From contig QHSP01000022.1 in assembly GCA_003220495.1 (NCBI GenBank), positions 124,001-188,000 of the forward strand: a DNA stretch of 64,000 bases, read 5' to 3'. The position numbers and the translations under genes were made by a program. Positions 42,171-51,136 of this stretch are shown here, in pieces. The DNA is from Candidatus Rokuibacteriota bacterium (GTDB lineage: Bacteria; Methylomirabilota; Methylomirabilia; Rokubacteriales; CSP1-6). Positions within the stretch are counted from its first letter, which is position 1. Each line of letters starts with the position of its first letter. The notes under the pieces were generated by a model. The model made no database searches. It was given only the letters and a program-made list of their open reading frames with translations, and was not told the DNA's origin.

Positions 42171-42755
42171 ATGCACGACCGATTGGTCTTGCACCGGACA
42201 CCCGGGATTGAGACCAAAGGGGGCGAAGCCTTGCCGGAGAGCGCGGAGACGTTGATCAAACCCTGGCGTGTCCTGTGGACGCACAGCAACTGCGAGCGGC
42301 TCGTCCACGATCAGCTCGCGGTCCGGGGCTTTGACCTGTTTCTCCCGACCACCGAGGCGTGGTCGCGTCGGGGCAGGGTGAGAACGCGCGCGCGCGTTCC
42401 GCTGCTCCGCGGGTACCTCTTCGTGCGCCACGACATGGATCGGGCGAGCTACCTCGAGGTCTGCAAGGCGCGCGGCTTGGTACGCGTGCTCGGGGAGCGC
42501 TGGGACCGTCTGGACGTCGTTCCCGACTCGGAGCTCGAGGCGATCCGGAGACTCGCGGACTCCGAGTTCACCGTCTTGCCGTATCCCTACCTTCGGCACG
42601 GACAGCGAGTACGAATCACCGAGGGGCCGCTCGCCAATATCGAAGGAATCCTGGTCGACACGAATCCCAAGAAGGGACTGCTCGTCGTCTCGGTCGAGCT
42701 CCTTCGTCGCAGCGTCGCCGTCCAGCTGGACTGCACGCTGCTCGAAGCGGCGTAG
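42171..42755 (+). CDS. NusG-like (RfaH/LoaP/UpxY-type) transcription antiterminator
   Basis: A 194-residue specialised NusG paralogue. The NGN domain (about 30-125) has WRVLWTHSNCERLVHDQLAV and LRGYLFVRHDMD; the KOW domain (about 140-190) has HGQRVRITEGPLANIEGILV. Such proteins let polymerase transcribe long polysaccharide operons, consistent with the roughly 21 kb that follow. I start at ATG 42171 (AAGGCG upstream); an in-frame TTG at 42147 would extend it by 8 residues. No clear ops-like site was seen in the 65-bp gap upstream. Confidence 0.9.
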   Translation: MHDRLVLHRTPGIETKGGEALPESAETLIKPWRVLWTHSNCERLVHDQLAVRGFDLFLPTTEAWSRRGRVRTRARVPLLRGYLFVRHDMDRASYLEVCKARGLVRVLGERWDRLDVVPDSELEAIRRLADSEFTVLPYPYLRHGQRVRITEGPLANIEGILVDTNPKKGLLVVSVELLRRSVAVQLDCTLLEAA

Positions 42756-42769
42756 GTCATCCGAAGACC

Positions 42770-44602
42770 ATGTGTGGAATCGTCGGGTACGTCGGTCCCA
42801 AAGACGCTGCCTCCTTCATCCTCCCGGGTCTTCGCCGGCTGGAATACCGCGGCTATGATTCGGCGGGCATCGCCACGCTTGGCGACGGCGTCCTCCACGT
42901 GAGGAAGACGACGGGCAAGATCGCGGATCTGGAGGCGCTGCTGGCCTCCGACCCGCTCGACGGCCGCGTCGGGATCGGTCACACGCGATGGGCGACTCAT
43001 GGGAGGCCGTCGGACGCCAACGCGCACCCCCATGTCGATTGCCAGTCTCGAACCGCGGTCGTCCACAACGGGATCATCGAGAACTATCGTGAGGTTCGAA
43101 AGGTGCTGGCCGCGGAGGGTCACCGGTTCCGATCTCAGACCGACACCGAAGTCATCGCGCACTTGCTCGAGCGCCGCGAGGCGGACGGCCTCGTCGCGGC
43201 GCTCCTCGGCGCGGCCCGCGACCTCCAGGGCGCCTTCGCGCTCGCGTGCATCGCACCAAGCGCCCCGAACACGCTCGTCGCGGTCCGGCGCGGAAACTCC
43301 CCATTGGTCGTCGGGTTCGGAGACGGGGAGATGTTCCTTGCGTCGGACGTGCCGGCCCTGCTCGGCAAAACTCGGGACGTCCTCGTGCTCGGCGACGGGG
43401 AGCTCGCGGCGCTGACGGCGGACGGCATCTCCCTGTTCACCCTCGACGGCGAGCCGGTCCAGCGAAGCTCCCGGGTCGTCGACTGGGACGGCGAAGCCGC
43501 GGAGAAGTCAGGGTATCCGCACTTCATGCTCAAGGAGATCTTCGAGCAGCCCGAGGCTCTTCAGAACACGATCCGCGACCGCGTGGACGCGGAAACCCCC
43601 GACGTCAGGATCCCCGAGCTGGGGCTCCGGGATCGTGATCTCGCGGGTCTCAACCGACTCTGTTTCGTGGCGTGCGGGACCTCGTGGCACGCCGCGCTGG
43701 TCGGGAAGTACTTCGTCGAGGCCTTCGCGCGGCTCCCGGTCGAGGTGGATATCGCCTCGGAGTTCCGATACCGAAAGCCCGTCCTCGACGGCCGCGTGCT
43801 CACCGTGCCCATCTCGCAGTCCGGGGAAACGGCCGATACGCTGGCCGCGCTGCGCGAGGCCAAGGATCAAGGCTCCCGAGCCGTCGCCATTTGCAATGTG
43901 GTCGGCAGTTCGCTGGCCCGAGAGGCCGACGGCGTCATCTACACGCGGGCCGGCATCGAGATCGGCGTCGCGTCGACGAAGGCCTTCACGGCTCAGCTCG
44001 CGGCGGTCGCGCTCCTCGCGCTCAAGCTCGGTCTCGCGCGCGGCTTCGCGGAGCCCGCGCTCGTGCGCCAGGTGATCAAAGGACTGGCGGAGCTCCCGGA
44101 TCTCCTGGCGGTCGTGCTCCGGCAGAGTGACACGATTCGAAAGATCGCCGAGCGCTTCGCCCACCACGCCCACTTCCTCTACCTGGGCCGCGGACTCAAC
44201 TTCCCCCTCGCGCTGGAGGGAGCGCTCAAGCTCAAGGAGATCTCCTACGTCCACGCCGAGGGCTACGCGGCGGGCGAGATGAAGCACGGACCGATCGCCC
44301 TCATCGACTCGCGCATGCCGGTCGTCGTCATCGCCCCACGGGGCGCCGCCTACGGGAAGATCACGAGCAATCTCGAAGAGATCAGGGCGCGCGACGGGAT
44401 CGTGATTGCCATCGCGACCGAGGGAGACGATGCGATCGGGGCCGCGGCCGATGTCGTGATCCCCGTGCCGCCGAGCCTGGAATGGCTCCAGCCGCTGCTG
44501 GTGGCGCTGCCTCTCCAGCTGTTCGCGTACCACATGGCGGCGCTGCGTGGCTGCGACGTGGACCAGCCGCGAAATCTCGCCAAGAGCGTGACGGTGGAAT
44601 GA
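42770..44602 (+). CDS. glmS: Glucosamine--fructose-6-phosphate aminotransferase
   Basis: A 610-residue GlmS making glucosamine-6-phosphate from fructose-6-phosphate and glutamine. The catalytic Cys2 is in MCGIVGYVGPKDA. The glutaminase domain (about 1-230) includes GHTRWATHGRPSDANAHPH. Two SIS domains follow with CGTSWHAALVGKYF and ISQSGETADTLAAL, and the C-terminus reads RNLAKSVTVE as in the family. The start is ATG 42770. Its place in the EPS operon suggests supply of amino sugars (UDP-GlcNAc); it may be the only copy or a dedicated second one. Confidence 0.96.
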   Translation: MCGIVGYVGPKDAASFILPGLRRLEYRGYDSAGIATLGDGVLHVRKTTGKIADLEALLASDPLDGRVGIGHTRWATHGRPSDANAHPHVDCQSRTAVVHNGIIENYREVRKVLAAEGHRFRSQTDTEVIAHLLERREADGLVAALLGAARDLQGAFALACIAPSAPNTLVAVRRGNSPLVVGFGDGEMFLASDVPALLGKTRDVLVLGDGELAALTADGISLFTLDGEPVQRSSRVVDWDGEAAEKSGYPHFMLKEIFEQPEALQNTIRDRVDAETPDVRIPELGLRDRDLAGLNRLCFVACGTSWHAALVGKYFVEAFARLPVEVDIASEFRYRKPVLDGRVLTVPISQSGETADTLAALREAKDQGSRAVAICNVVGSSLAREADGVIYTRAGIEIGVASTKAFTAQLAAVALLALKLGLARGFAEPALVRQVIKGLAELPDLLAVVLRQSDTIRKIAERFAHHAHFLYLGRGLNFPLALEGALKLKEISYVHAEGYAAGEMKHGPIALIDSRMPVVVIAPRGAAYGKITSNLEEIRARDGIVIAIATEGDDAIGAAADVVIPVPPSLEWLQPLLVALPLQLFAYHMAALRGCDVDQPRNLAKSVTVE

Positions 44603-44636
44603 TCGTTCGCCCTCTCCTCCGCGTGGAGCAGTCCCG

Positions 44637-46073
44637 ATGATCCCCAGGCTCGCGATGCTGGAGGCGGTGGCGATCTTCGCGGCGGTCTGCGGGACGATCG
44701 TCCTGTGGGGCACGCCGCTGCTGACCCACTGGAGTGACGTCGCGCTCGTCCTGGCCAAGGCGCTCGCGATCGCGCTCTGCTGGGCCGTCTCGTTCTACTA
44801 CAACGACCTCTACGACCTGCGGATCGTGCGGACCTTCGCCGATTTCGCGCCGCGCCTGGTCCAGGCCTTCGGCGTGACGTTCATCCTGCTCGCGGTTCTC
44901 TACGCGCTCTTGCCGGACGTCAAGATCTCCAGCGAGCCCTTTCTGGTCAGCGTCCTGGCAGTCCCGGCGATCCTCCTGCCGCTGCGCGCGATCTGCCACC
45001 TGGTGGTCCGCGGGAAGTCATTCCAGGAGCACATCCTCATCCTGGGCACGACGCCGCTCGCTTCGACCCTCATTCGGGAGATCACGAACCGGCCGGAACT
45101 CGGCTACGCGATCCTGGGCGTCGCTGACAGCGCGTCGGCCCCCGCCGGATTCCCGCTGCCGGAGACCGCGCTGAAGCCGCTGGAGCGCCTCGGGCAGATC
45201 CTCGAGGAGCTCCGGCCTCACCGCGCGATCGTCGCGCTGGCGGAGCGGCGGGCCCGCCTGCCGGTTCGCCAGCTCCTGGAAGCGCGCATGCGCGGTTGCG
45301 TGGTGGAGGATGGGGTGAACGTCTATGAGCGCCTGATGGGCAAGCTGGCGATCGAGGCGCTCACGCCGAGCAACTTGATCTTCTCCGGAGACTTCAAGAA
45401 GTCGCGTCTCGACCTGGCCATCGGCCGCACCATCAGCCTGGTCGTGTCGTTCGCCGGCATGATCCTGCTGTCGCCGCTGCTCGGGCTCATCGCGCTGCTG
45501 ATCAAGCTGAATTCGCCCGGTCCGGTGTTCTTCGTCCAGGAGCGGGTCGGCATGGCCGCGAAGCGCTTTCGGTTGATCAAATTCCGCACGATGCGTCTGG
45601 TCGACGGTCCGACATCGGAGTGGGCCTGTGACAACACGCAGCGAATCACCCGGGTCGGGAAGTGGCTCCGGAAGTTCCGGCTCGACGAGCTTCCCCAGTT
45701 CTTCAACGTGATCCGGGGCGACATGAATCTGGTGGGGCCGCGTCCGCACCCGGTCTCGAATTTCGAGCTCTTCAACGCGAACATCCCGTACTACTCGCTG
45801 CGGTCCGGCGTTCGCCCGGGGATCACCGGATGGGCGCAGGTTCGCTACCGCTACGCCAACAACCTCGACGAAGAAATCGAAAAGATGCGCTACGACCTCT
45901 ACTACATCAAGCACCTGTCGATCTCGTTCGATCTGCGCATTCTCTTCGACACCGTCAAGACCGTTCTGTTCGGCTCACAGTCGGTGGACTCCACCGAGCG
46001 CCCCGTCGCGCCGGGCGCGGCCAATCGGATCAGCCATGTCGCATCGCAACCCCCCTTGGAGGCGGCAAAGTGA
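44637..46073 (+). CDS. Undecaprenyl-phosphate sugar phosphotransferase (priming enzyme)
   Basis: A 478-residue polyprenyl glycosylphosphotransferase that starts the repeat unit on the lipid carrier. The N-terminal half has about four membrane helices and a CoA-binding-like/Rossmann region (FQEHILILGTTPLASTLIRE). A further helix at about 255-280 precedes the bacterial sugar-transferase domain with ERVGMAAKRFRLIKFRTMRL, FRLDELPQFFNVIRGDMNLV and GPRPHPVSNFEL. Which sugar it transfers (glucose, galactose or GlcNAc) is not visible. The stop overlaps the next gene's GTG. Confidence 0.92.
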   Translation: MIPRLAMLEAVAIFAAVCGTIVLWGTPLLTHWSDVALVLAKALAIALCWAVSFYYNDLYDLRIVRTFADFAPRLVQAFGVTFILLAVLYALLPDVKISSEPFLVSVLAVPAILLPLRAICHLVVRGKSFQEHILILGTTPLASTLIREITNRPELGYAILGVADSASAPAGFPLPETALKPLERLGQILEELRPHRAIVALAERRARLPVRQLLEARMRGCVVEDGVNVYERLMGKLAIEALTPSNLIFSGDFKKSRLDLAIGRTISLVVSFAGMILLSPLLGLIALLIKLNSPGPVFFVQERVGMAAKRFRLIKFRTMRLVDGPTSEWACDNTQRITRVGKWLRKFRLDELPQFFNVIRGDMNLVGPRPHPVSNFELFNANIPYYSLRSGVRPGITGWAQVRYRYANNLDEEIEKMRYDLYYIKHLSISFDLRILFDTVKTVLFGSQSVDSTERPVAPGAANRISHVASQPPLEAAK

Positions 46074-47380
46074 ACTATTCATCTCTTGCTGACCGCATCG
46101 CGGACCGAAGCGCCCGGGTCGCCATCATCGGCCAGGGGTACGTGGGTCTGCCGTTGGCGGTCGAATTCGCCCGCGCCGGCTTCGCGGTGACCGGTGTCGA
46201 CAACGACCTCGATCGGGTTGGCGCCCTCCAGGCCGGCCAATCTTGCACGCCCGACCTGGAGAACGAAGATCTCCGCGCGCTGATCCGCGCGGGTCGCTAC
46301 GAAGCGACGACCGACTTTGCCGTGCTCGAGCGGACCGACGTGGTGATCATCTGCGTTCCCACGCCGCTGCGAAAGTCGAAGGACCCGGACATCTCCTATA
46401 TCGTCGCCGCCGGATCGGAAGTCGCGGCGCGCTACCATCCGGGGCAGCTCGTGGTGCTCGAGAGCACGACGTATCCAGAGACCACCGAGGAGCTCCTGCT
46501 CCCGATCTTTCGTCAGCGGGGCGCCACGGTCGGCGAGGACTTCTTTCTCGCCTTCTCGCCGGAGCGAATCGATCCCGCGAACCCGAGCTTCAAGGTCAGC
46601 GACATTCCCAAGGTCGTGGGCGGCGTCACGCCGGCGTGCACGCGCCTGGCCGCCGCGTTGTACGGGCAGATCGTCCCGCGCGTCTACCAGGTCTCGAGCC
46701 CCAAGGTCGCCGAGCTGGCCAAGCTCTATGAGAACGTCTTCCGCAACGTCAATATCGCGCTCGCGAACGAGTTCGCTCTGATGTGCCGTCGTCTGGGCGT
46801 GAGCACCAAGGAAGTCATCGATGCCGCCGCGACCAAGCCGTTCGGCTTCATGCCGTTCTATCCGGGGCCGGGCATCGGGGGACACTGCATTCCGGTCGAC
46901 CCGCTCTATCTGTCGTGGCGGCTGCGGCTCGACGGCTACGAGTCGCGCTTCATCGCGCTCGCCGACGAGATCAATCGAGCCATGCCCGCCTATGTGGTCG
47001 AGGTGACCGCCGAGGCCTTGAACCGTCAGCGTCGGTGCCTCAACGGCGCGAAGATCCTGTGCCTGGGCGTCGCCTACAAGCGCGGGGTGGGCGACATCCG
47101 CGAGTCACCGGCCCTGGAGATCCTCAAGCGGCTCCGTGAGCACGGCGCCGAGATCTCGTACGCGGATCCGCGCGTGCCGTCGGTCGTCCTGGACGCCACG
47201 GCGATGAAGGCCGTCGAGGCCACCGCCGAGGCCCTCGCGGCGACCGATTGCGCGCTGATCCTGACCGACCACCCGGAATTCGACTATCGGCAGATCGTGG
47301 CCCAGGCACCGCTGGTGGTCGACACCCGTAACGCCACCTGGGGCATCGCCGCGCCGGACGGCAAGGTCGTCAGACTGTAG
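46070..47380 (+). CDS. UDP-sugar 6-dehydrogenase (UDP-GlcNAc/UDP-Glc type)
   Basis: A 436-residue nucleotide-sugar dehydrogenase producing a uronic acid precursor. NAD-binding IIGQGYVGLPLAVEFARAGF is near the N-terminus. The catalytic Cys lies in GPGIGGHCIPVDPLYLSWRL. VAYKRGVGDIRESPALEILK marks the C-terminal UDP-binding domain. The WbpA/Gna-like features favour UDP-GlcNAc over UDP-glucose, as does nearby wecB, but this is inference. The start is GTG 46070 after GGAGG, overlapping the previous stop. Confidence 0.92.
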   Translation: MNYSSLADRIADRSARVAIIGQGYVGLPLAVEFARAGFAVTGVDNDLDRVGALQAGQSCTPDLENEDLRALIRAGRYEATTDFAVLERTDVVIICVPTPLRKSKDPDISYIVAAGSEVAARYHPGQLVVLESTTYPETTEELLLPIFRQRGATVGEDFFLAFSPERIDPANPSFKVSDIPKVVGGVTPACTRLAAALYGQIVPRVYQVSSPKVAELAKLYENVFRNVNIALANEFALMCRRLGVSTKEVIDAAATKPFGFMPFYPGPGIGGHCIPVDPLYLSWRLRLDGYESRFIALADEINRAMPAYVVEVTAEALNRQRRCLNGAKILCLGVAYKRGVGDIRESPALEILKRLREHGAEISYADPRVPSVVLDATAMKAVEATAEALAATDCALILTDHPEFDYRQIVAQAPLVVDTRNATWGIAAPDGKVVRL

Positions 47381-47387
47381 ACATCCG

Positions 47388-48233
47388 ATGAATGCGAAGG
47401 CTGACATCCTCAATGCGCTGAGCATCGACGTGGAGGAGTACTTCCACGCCCGAGTCTTTCAAGAGGGGATCGGCGGCGCGGTCGCCGGTCTCGAAAGCCG
47501 TGTGGAGATGAGCACCGACCGGGTCCTCGCGCTGCTGGCCGCGGGAGGCGCCAAGGCGACCTTCTTCGTTCTCGGGCAGGTGGCGGCCGCTCATCCGGGT
47601 CTCGTTCGCCGGATCGCCGAGCAGCATCACGAGATCGCCTGCCACGGCGACGGTCACGAGCTAGTCTCGCGGCAGACGCCCGACGAGTTTCGCACCGATG
47701 TGCGGCGCGCGAAGACCGTCCTCGAAGACGTGACCGGCAAGCCCGTGATCGGCTACCGGGCTCCCAACTTCTCGATCGGCCGTGCCCAGGCGTGGGCGTA
47801 CGACATCCTGCTCAGCGAGGGATTCCGCTACGATTCCAGCACCTACCCCATCCTCCACGACAGCTACGGCGATCACACGGCGTCGCGCTTTCCCGTCGAA
47901 GTGTGGCGGCACGCGGACCAGAAGCTGGTCGAGTTCCCGATCGGGACGACCCGTCTCTGCGGCGTCAACCTCCCCATCGGGGGAGGCGGATATTTCCGTC
48001 TACTGCCCCTGGCGTGGACGCTCGCCGGGATCAAGCGCGTGAACGTCCATGAGCGACGGCCGATGCTCTTCTACTTCCACCCGTGGGAATTGGACCCGCA
48101 TCAGCCCCGCCCTCCGATGCCGTGGCGTCACCGGGTTCGTCACTACGTCGGGATGGAGCGCGAGGAGCGGAAGCTCGCCGGCCTCCTGCGCGACGTGAAG
48201 TTCACGACGATCCGAGACATCCTCGCGATCTAG
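47388..48233 (+). CDS. Polysaccharide deacetylase (exosortase-system, DUF3473 type)
   Basis: A 281-residue NodB-family deacetylase. It starts with NALSIDVEEYFHARVFQEG, the signature of the exosortase A-associated form. Catalytic/metal motifs are SIDVEEY (Asp), EIACHGDGHEL (His pair) and VIGYRAPNFSIGRAQ. A DUF3473-like C-terminus contains LFYFHPWELDPHQPR. No signal peptide is present, so it acts on cytoplasmic or inner-face intermediates, presumably removing N-acetyl groups from sugar residues. Confidence 0.93.
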   Translation: MNAKADILNALSIDVEEYFHARVFQEGIGGAVAGLESRVEMSTDRVLALLAAGGAKATFFVLGQVAAAHPGLVRRIAEQHHEIACHGDGHELVSRQTPDEFRTDVRRAKTVLEDVTGKPVIGYRAPNFSIGRAQAWAYDILLSEGFRYDSSTYPILHDSYGDHTASRFPVEVWRHADQKLVEFPIGTTRLCGVNLPIGGGGYFRLLPLAWTLAGIKRVNVHERRPMLFYFHPWELDPHQPRPPMPWRHRVRHYVGMEREERKLAGLLRDVKFTTIRDILAI

Positions 48234-48241
48234 CGATCGCC

Positions 48242-49372
48242 ATGCACATCCTCAGCATCGTCGGCGCGCGCCCCAACTTCGTGAAGATCGCGCCTCTCAT
48301 TCGGGAGATGACGCGTCGGCCGGCGTTCACCTCGACGCTCGTGCACACCGGCCAGCACTACGACGCCGCGATGTCCGAGCGCTTCTTCCGGGATCTGGAG
48401 ATCCATCCGCCTCACTTCAATCTCGAGGTCGGTTCGGGGGCTCACGCGATCCAGACGGCTCACGTGATGGAGCGTCTGGATCCGATCCTCGAAGAGGTCC
48501 GGCCCGACATCGTGCTCGTGGTCGGCGACGTGAACTCCACCCTGGCGGCATCCATCACCGCGGTCAAGCGAGCGATCCCGGTCGCCCACGTGGAAGCCGG
48601 ACTTCGGAGCTTCGATCGCTCGATGCCCGAAGAGATCAATCGGGTGCTGACCGACGCCGTCTCCGATTTCCTCTTCGTGACGGAGGAGAGCGGACGCGAC
48701 AACCTCCTGCGCGAGGGCGTGAGCCCCGAGAAGATTCACTTCGTCGGCAACGTCATGATCGACGCGCTCGAGAGCTCTCGGCACCGCTGGCAAGGCTCGG
48801 CGATCGCGCAGAGCCTCGGCCTCGATCCGGGGGCCGGCTACGCCGTGCTCACGCTGCACCGCCCGTCCAACGTGGATGATCCGCGGACCCTGGCGAATCT
48901 CCTCGAGCCGCTGCAGATGCTGTCGCGGCATATTCCGATCATCTTTCCGGTCCATCCGAGGGTCCGCCAGCGCCTCGTCCAGCAGGGGTGCCGCCTCGGC
49001 GACGCGCCGCAACCGCTCGAAGGCAAGGCAATCGCGTACGTCGATCCCCTCGGGTACCTGGACTTCGTCGCCCTCGTCAGCCGGGCGCGCCTGGTCCTGA
49101 CCGATTCGGGCGGTATCCAGGAAGAGGCCACCATCCTCGGGGTCCCGTGCCTGACGCTCCGCGACAACACGGAGCGCCCGGTGACCATTACGCACGGAAC
49201 GAATCGCCTCATCGGCGGCGACGGCCGTCGCATCCTGAGCGCATCGCTCCAGACGCTCGCGCATCCGCCGCGGCCCCACGGGGCGCCGCCGCTCTGGGAC
49301 GGCCACGCCGCCGAGCGGATCCTGGATGTCCTCGACGACTATCGCCAAGGGAAAGGGCCAGCATCAGCATGA
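48242..49372 (+). CDS. wecB: UDP-N-acetylglucosamine 2-epimerase (non-hydrolysing)
   Basis: A 376-residue GT-B-fold epimerase making UDP-ManNAc. Conserved motifs are IVGARPNFVKIAPLIREM, VVGDVNSTLAASI, HVEAGLRSFDRSMPEEINRV, LTLHRPSNVDDP and TDSGGIQEEATILGVPCLTL. With the preceding dehydrogenase this could yield UDP-ManNAcA. The start is ATG 48242. The stop overlaps the methyltransferase gene as ATGA. Confidence 0.95.
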   Translation: MHILSIVGARPNFVKIAPLIREMTRRPAFTSTLVHTGQHYDAAMSERFFRDLEIHPPHFNLEVGSGAHAIQTAHVMERLDPILEEVRPDIVLVVGDVNSTLAASITAVKRAIPVAHVEAGLRSFDRSMPEEINRVLTDAVSDFLFVTEESGRDNLLREGVSPEKIHFVGNVMIDALESSRHRWQGSAIAQSLGLDPGAGYAVLTLHRPSNVDDPRTLANLLEPLQMLSRHIPIIFPVHPRVRQRLVQQGCRLGDAPQPLEGKAIAYVDPLGYLDFVALVSRARLVLTDSGGIQEEATILGVPCLTLRDNTERPVTITHGTNRLIGGDGRRILSASLQTLAHPPRPHGAPPLWDGHAAERILDVLDDYRQGKGPASA

Positions 49373-50601
49373 CACCCAATTGTCTGTTCTGCGGGGCGCG
49401 CTTGCGTCACACCCTCGTCGATCTGGGGATGTCGCCGCTGTGCGAGAGCTATCTCGCCGCGGACCAACTCAACCAGATGGAGCCGTTCTATCCCTTGCAC
49501 GTGTGGGTCTGCGAGCGGTGCTTTCTGGCTCAGGTGCAGGAGTACGTGCGGCCCGAGCAGATCTTCACCGACTACGCGTACTTCTCCTCGTATTCGGACA
49601 GCTGGCTCCGCCACGCCAAGGCCTACACCGAGTCGATGGTGAAGCGGTTCGGTCTCGATCGGCGGAGCCAGGTCATCGAAGTCGGCAGCAACGACGGCTA
49701 TCTCCTGCAGTATTTCGTGACGCAGGGGATCCCCGTGCTCGGCATCGAGCCGGCGGCGAACGTCGCGCGGGTGGCGGTCGATCGGGGGGTGCGGACGCTG
49801 ACCACGATGTTCCGCACCGAGGTCGCCCGCGAGCTGGCCGCCGCCGGCACCCAGGCCGATCTCCTCTGCGGCGCCAACGTCCTGGCCCAGGTCAGCAACC
49901 TGAACGACTTCGTGAGCGCCCTCAAGACCCTGCTCAAGCCGCGGGGCGTCATCACCATCGAGTTTCCCCATCTCATGCGTTTGATGGAGGAAAACCAGTT
50001 CGACACGATCTATCACGAGCACTTCTCGTACTTCTCGTTCATCACCGCCGAGCGGATCTTCGCCGCGCACAGCTTGACCCTTTTCGACGTGGAGGAGCTT
50101 CCGACCCACGGCGGCTCGCTGCGGATCTACGCCCGGCACGTCGAGGACACGGGCAAGCCCGTCGGCGGGCGCGTCCTCGAGCTGCGCGCGCGCGAGGAGA
50201 TCGCGGGCTTCACCCGGATCGATCGCTACTCGGCGTTCGGTGAGCAGGTGAGGGAAACCAAGCGCAAGCTCCTGGAGTTCCTGATCACCGCGAGGCGTCA
50301 GGGCAAGTCGGTCGCCGGCTACGGTGCGCCCGGGAAGGGCAACACGCTGCTGAACTACTGTGGGGTCCGGACGGACTTCCTCGACTACACGGTGGATCGC
50401 AGCCCGCACAAGCAGGGCAAGTTCTTGCCGGGAACCCACATCCCGATCTTCCACCCGGACAAGATCCGCGAGACTCGACCGGACTACGTCCTGATCCTGC
50501 CGTGGAACATCAAGGACGAAGTCATGGAGCAGATGGCCAACATCCGGGAGTGGGGCGGCCAGTTCGTCGTGCCGATCCCGGAAGTCAAGGTCTATCCGTG
50601 A
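49369..50601 (+). CDS. SAM-dependent sugar C-methyltransferase
   Basis: A 410-residue enzyme with the three-part architecture of TylC3/NovU-type C-methyltransferases: an N-terminal zinc-binding domain (CLFCGARL and WVCERCFLAQ), a central SAM-binding Rossmann domain (VIEVGSNDGYLLQYFVTQGI), and a C-terminal domain beginning near VAGYGAPGKGNTLLNYCGV. Such enzymes methylate C-3 (or C-4) of 4-keto-6-deoxy NDP-sugars, giving branched sugars. The next gene encodes a 3,5-epimerase-like protein, consistent with that. Overlaps on both sides show coupling. Confidence 0.9.
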   Translation: MTPNCLFCGARLRHTLVDLGMSPLCESYLAADQLNQMEPFYPLHVWVCERCFLAQVQEYVRPEQIFTDYAYFSSYSDSWLRHAKAYTESMVKRFGLDRRSQVIEVGSNDGYLLQYFVTQGIPVLGIEPAANVARVAVDRGVRTLTTMFRTEVARELAAAGTQADLLCGANVLAQVSNLNDFVSALKTLLKPRGVITIEFPHLMRLMEENQFDTIYHEHFSYFSFITAERIFAAHSLTLFDVEELPTHGGSLRIYARHVEDTGKPVGGRVLELRAREEIAGFTRIDRYSAFGEQVRETKRKLLEFLITARRQGKSVAGYGAPGKGNTLLNYCGVRTDFLDYTVDRSPHKQGKFLPGTHIPIFHPDKIRETRPDYVLILPWNIKDEVMEQMANIREWGGQFVVPIPEVKVYP

Positions 50602-51128
50602 TCTTCGCGGAAACGCCGCTCAAGGGCGCGTTCGTCATCGAGCCGGAGCGCCGCCACGACGCGAGAGGCTTCTTCGCGCGCACGTGGTGCCAGCACGAGA
50701 TGGAGGCCCACGGGCTCAATCCACGGCTCGTGCAGTGCAGCATCTCGTTCAACCTCCGGAAGGGCACCCTCCGCGGCCTGCACTACCAGGCGGCGCCGCA
50801 CGAAGAAGCGAAGCTGATCCGCTGCACTCGAGGGTCGCTGTACGACGTGATCGTCGATCTCCGTCGCGATTCCCCGACCTTTCTGGGCCACTTCGCGATC
50901 GTGTTGGGCGCGGGGAACCGCACCATGCTCTATGTTCCCGAGGGTTGCGCCCACGGCTTCCAGACGCTCGAAGACGAGACCGAAATCTTCTACCAGATGA
51001 CGGAGTCGTACGAACCGGCTTCGGCCCGCGGCGTCCGCTGGAACGACCCGGCGTTCGGCATCACCTGGCCGGACGCCGATCGACTCATCAACGATCGCGA
51101 CCGGACGTATCCGGACTTCACGGGTTGA
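50598..51128 (+). CDS. rfbC: dTDP-4-dehydrorhamnose 3,5-epimerase family protein
   Basis: A 176-residue RmlC-type cupin epimerase. Family segments are GFFARTWCQHEMEAHGLNPR, KGTLRGLHYQAAPHEEAKLI (catalytic His region), LYVPEGCAHGFQTLEDETEI and DPAFGITWPDADRLINDRDR. The start is GTG 50598 (GTGA overlap). No rmlA, rmlB or rmlD homologues of the dTDP-rhamnose pathway are adjacent, so the actual substrate is more likely the 4-keto sugar of the neighbouring methyltransferase than dTDP-4-dehydrorhamnose. Confidence 0.9.
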   Translation: MIFAETPLKGAFVIEPERRHDARGFFARTWCQHEMEAHGLNPRLVQCSISFNLRKGTLRGLHYQAAPHEEAKLIRCTRGSLYDVIVDLRRDSPTFLGHFAIVLGAGNRTMLYVPEGCAHGFQTLEDETEIFYQMTESYEPASARGVRWNDPAFGITWPDADRLINDRDRTYPDFTG

Positions 51129-51136
51129 GCGCCGCG

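Noticed and set aside
44637-44999. Minus-strand frame opposite the sugar transferase start
   Set aside because: Shadow of the hydrophobic N-terminus of the real gene; no similarity.
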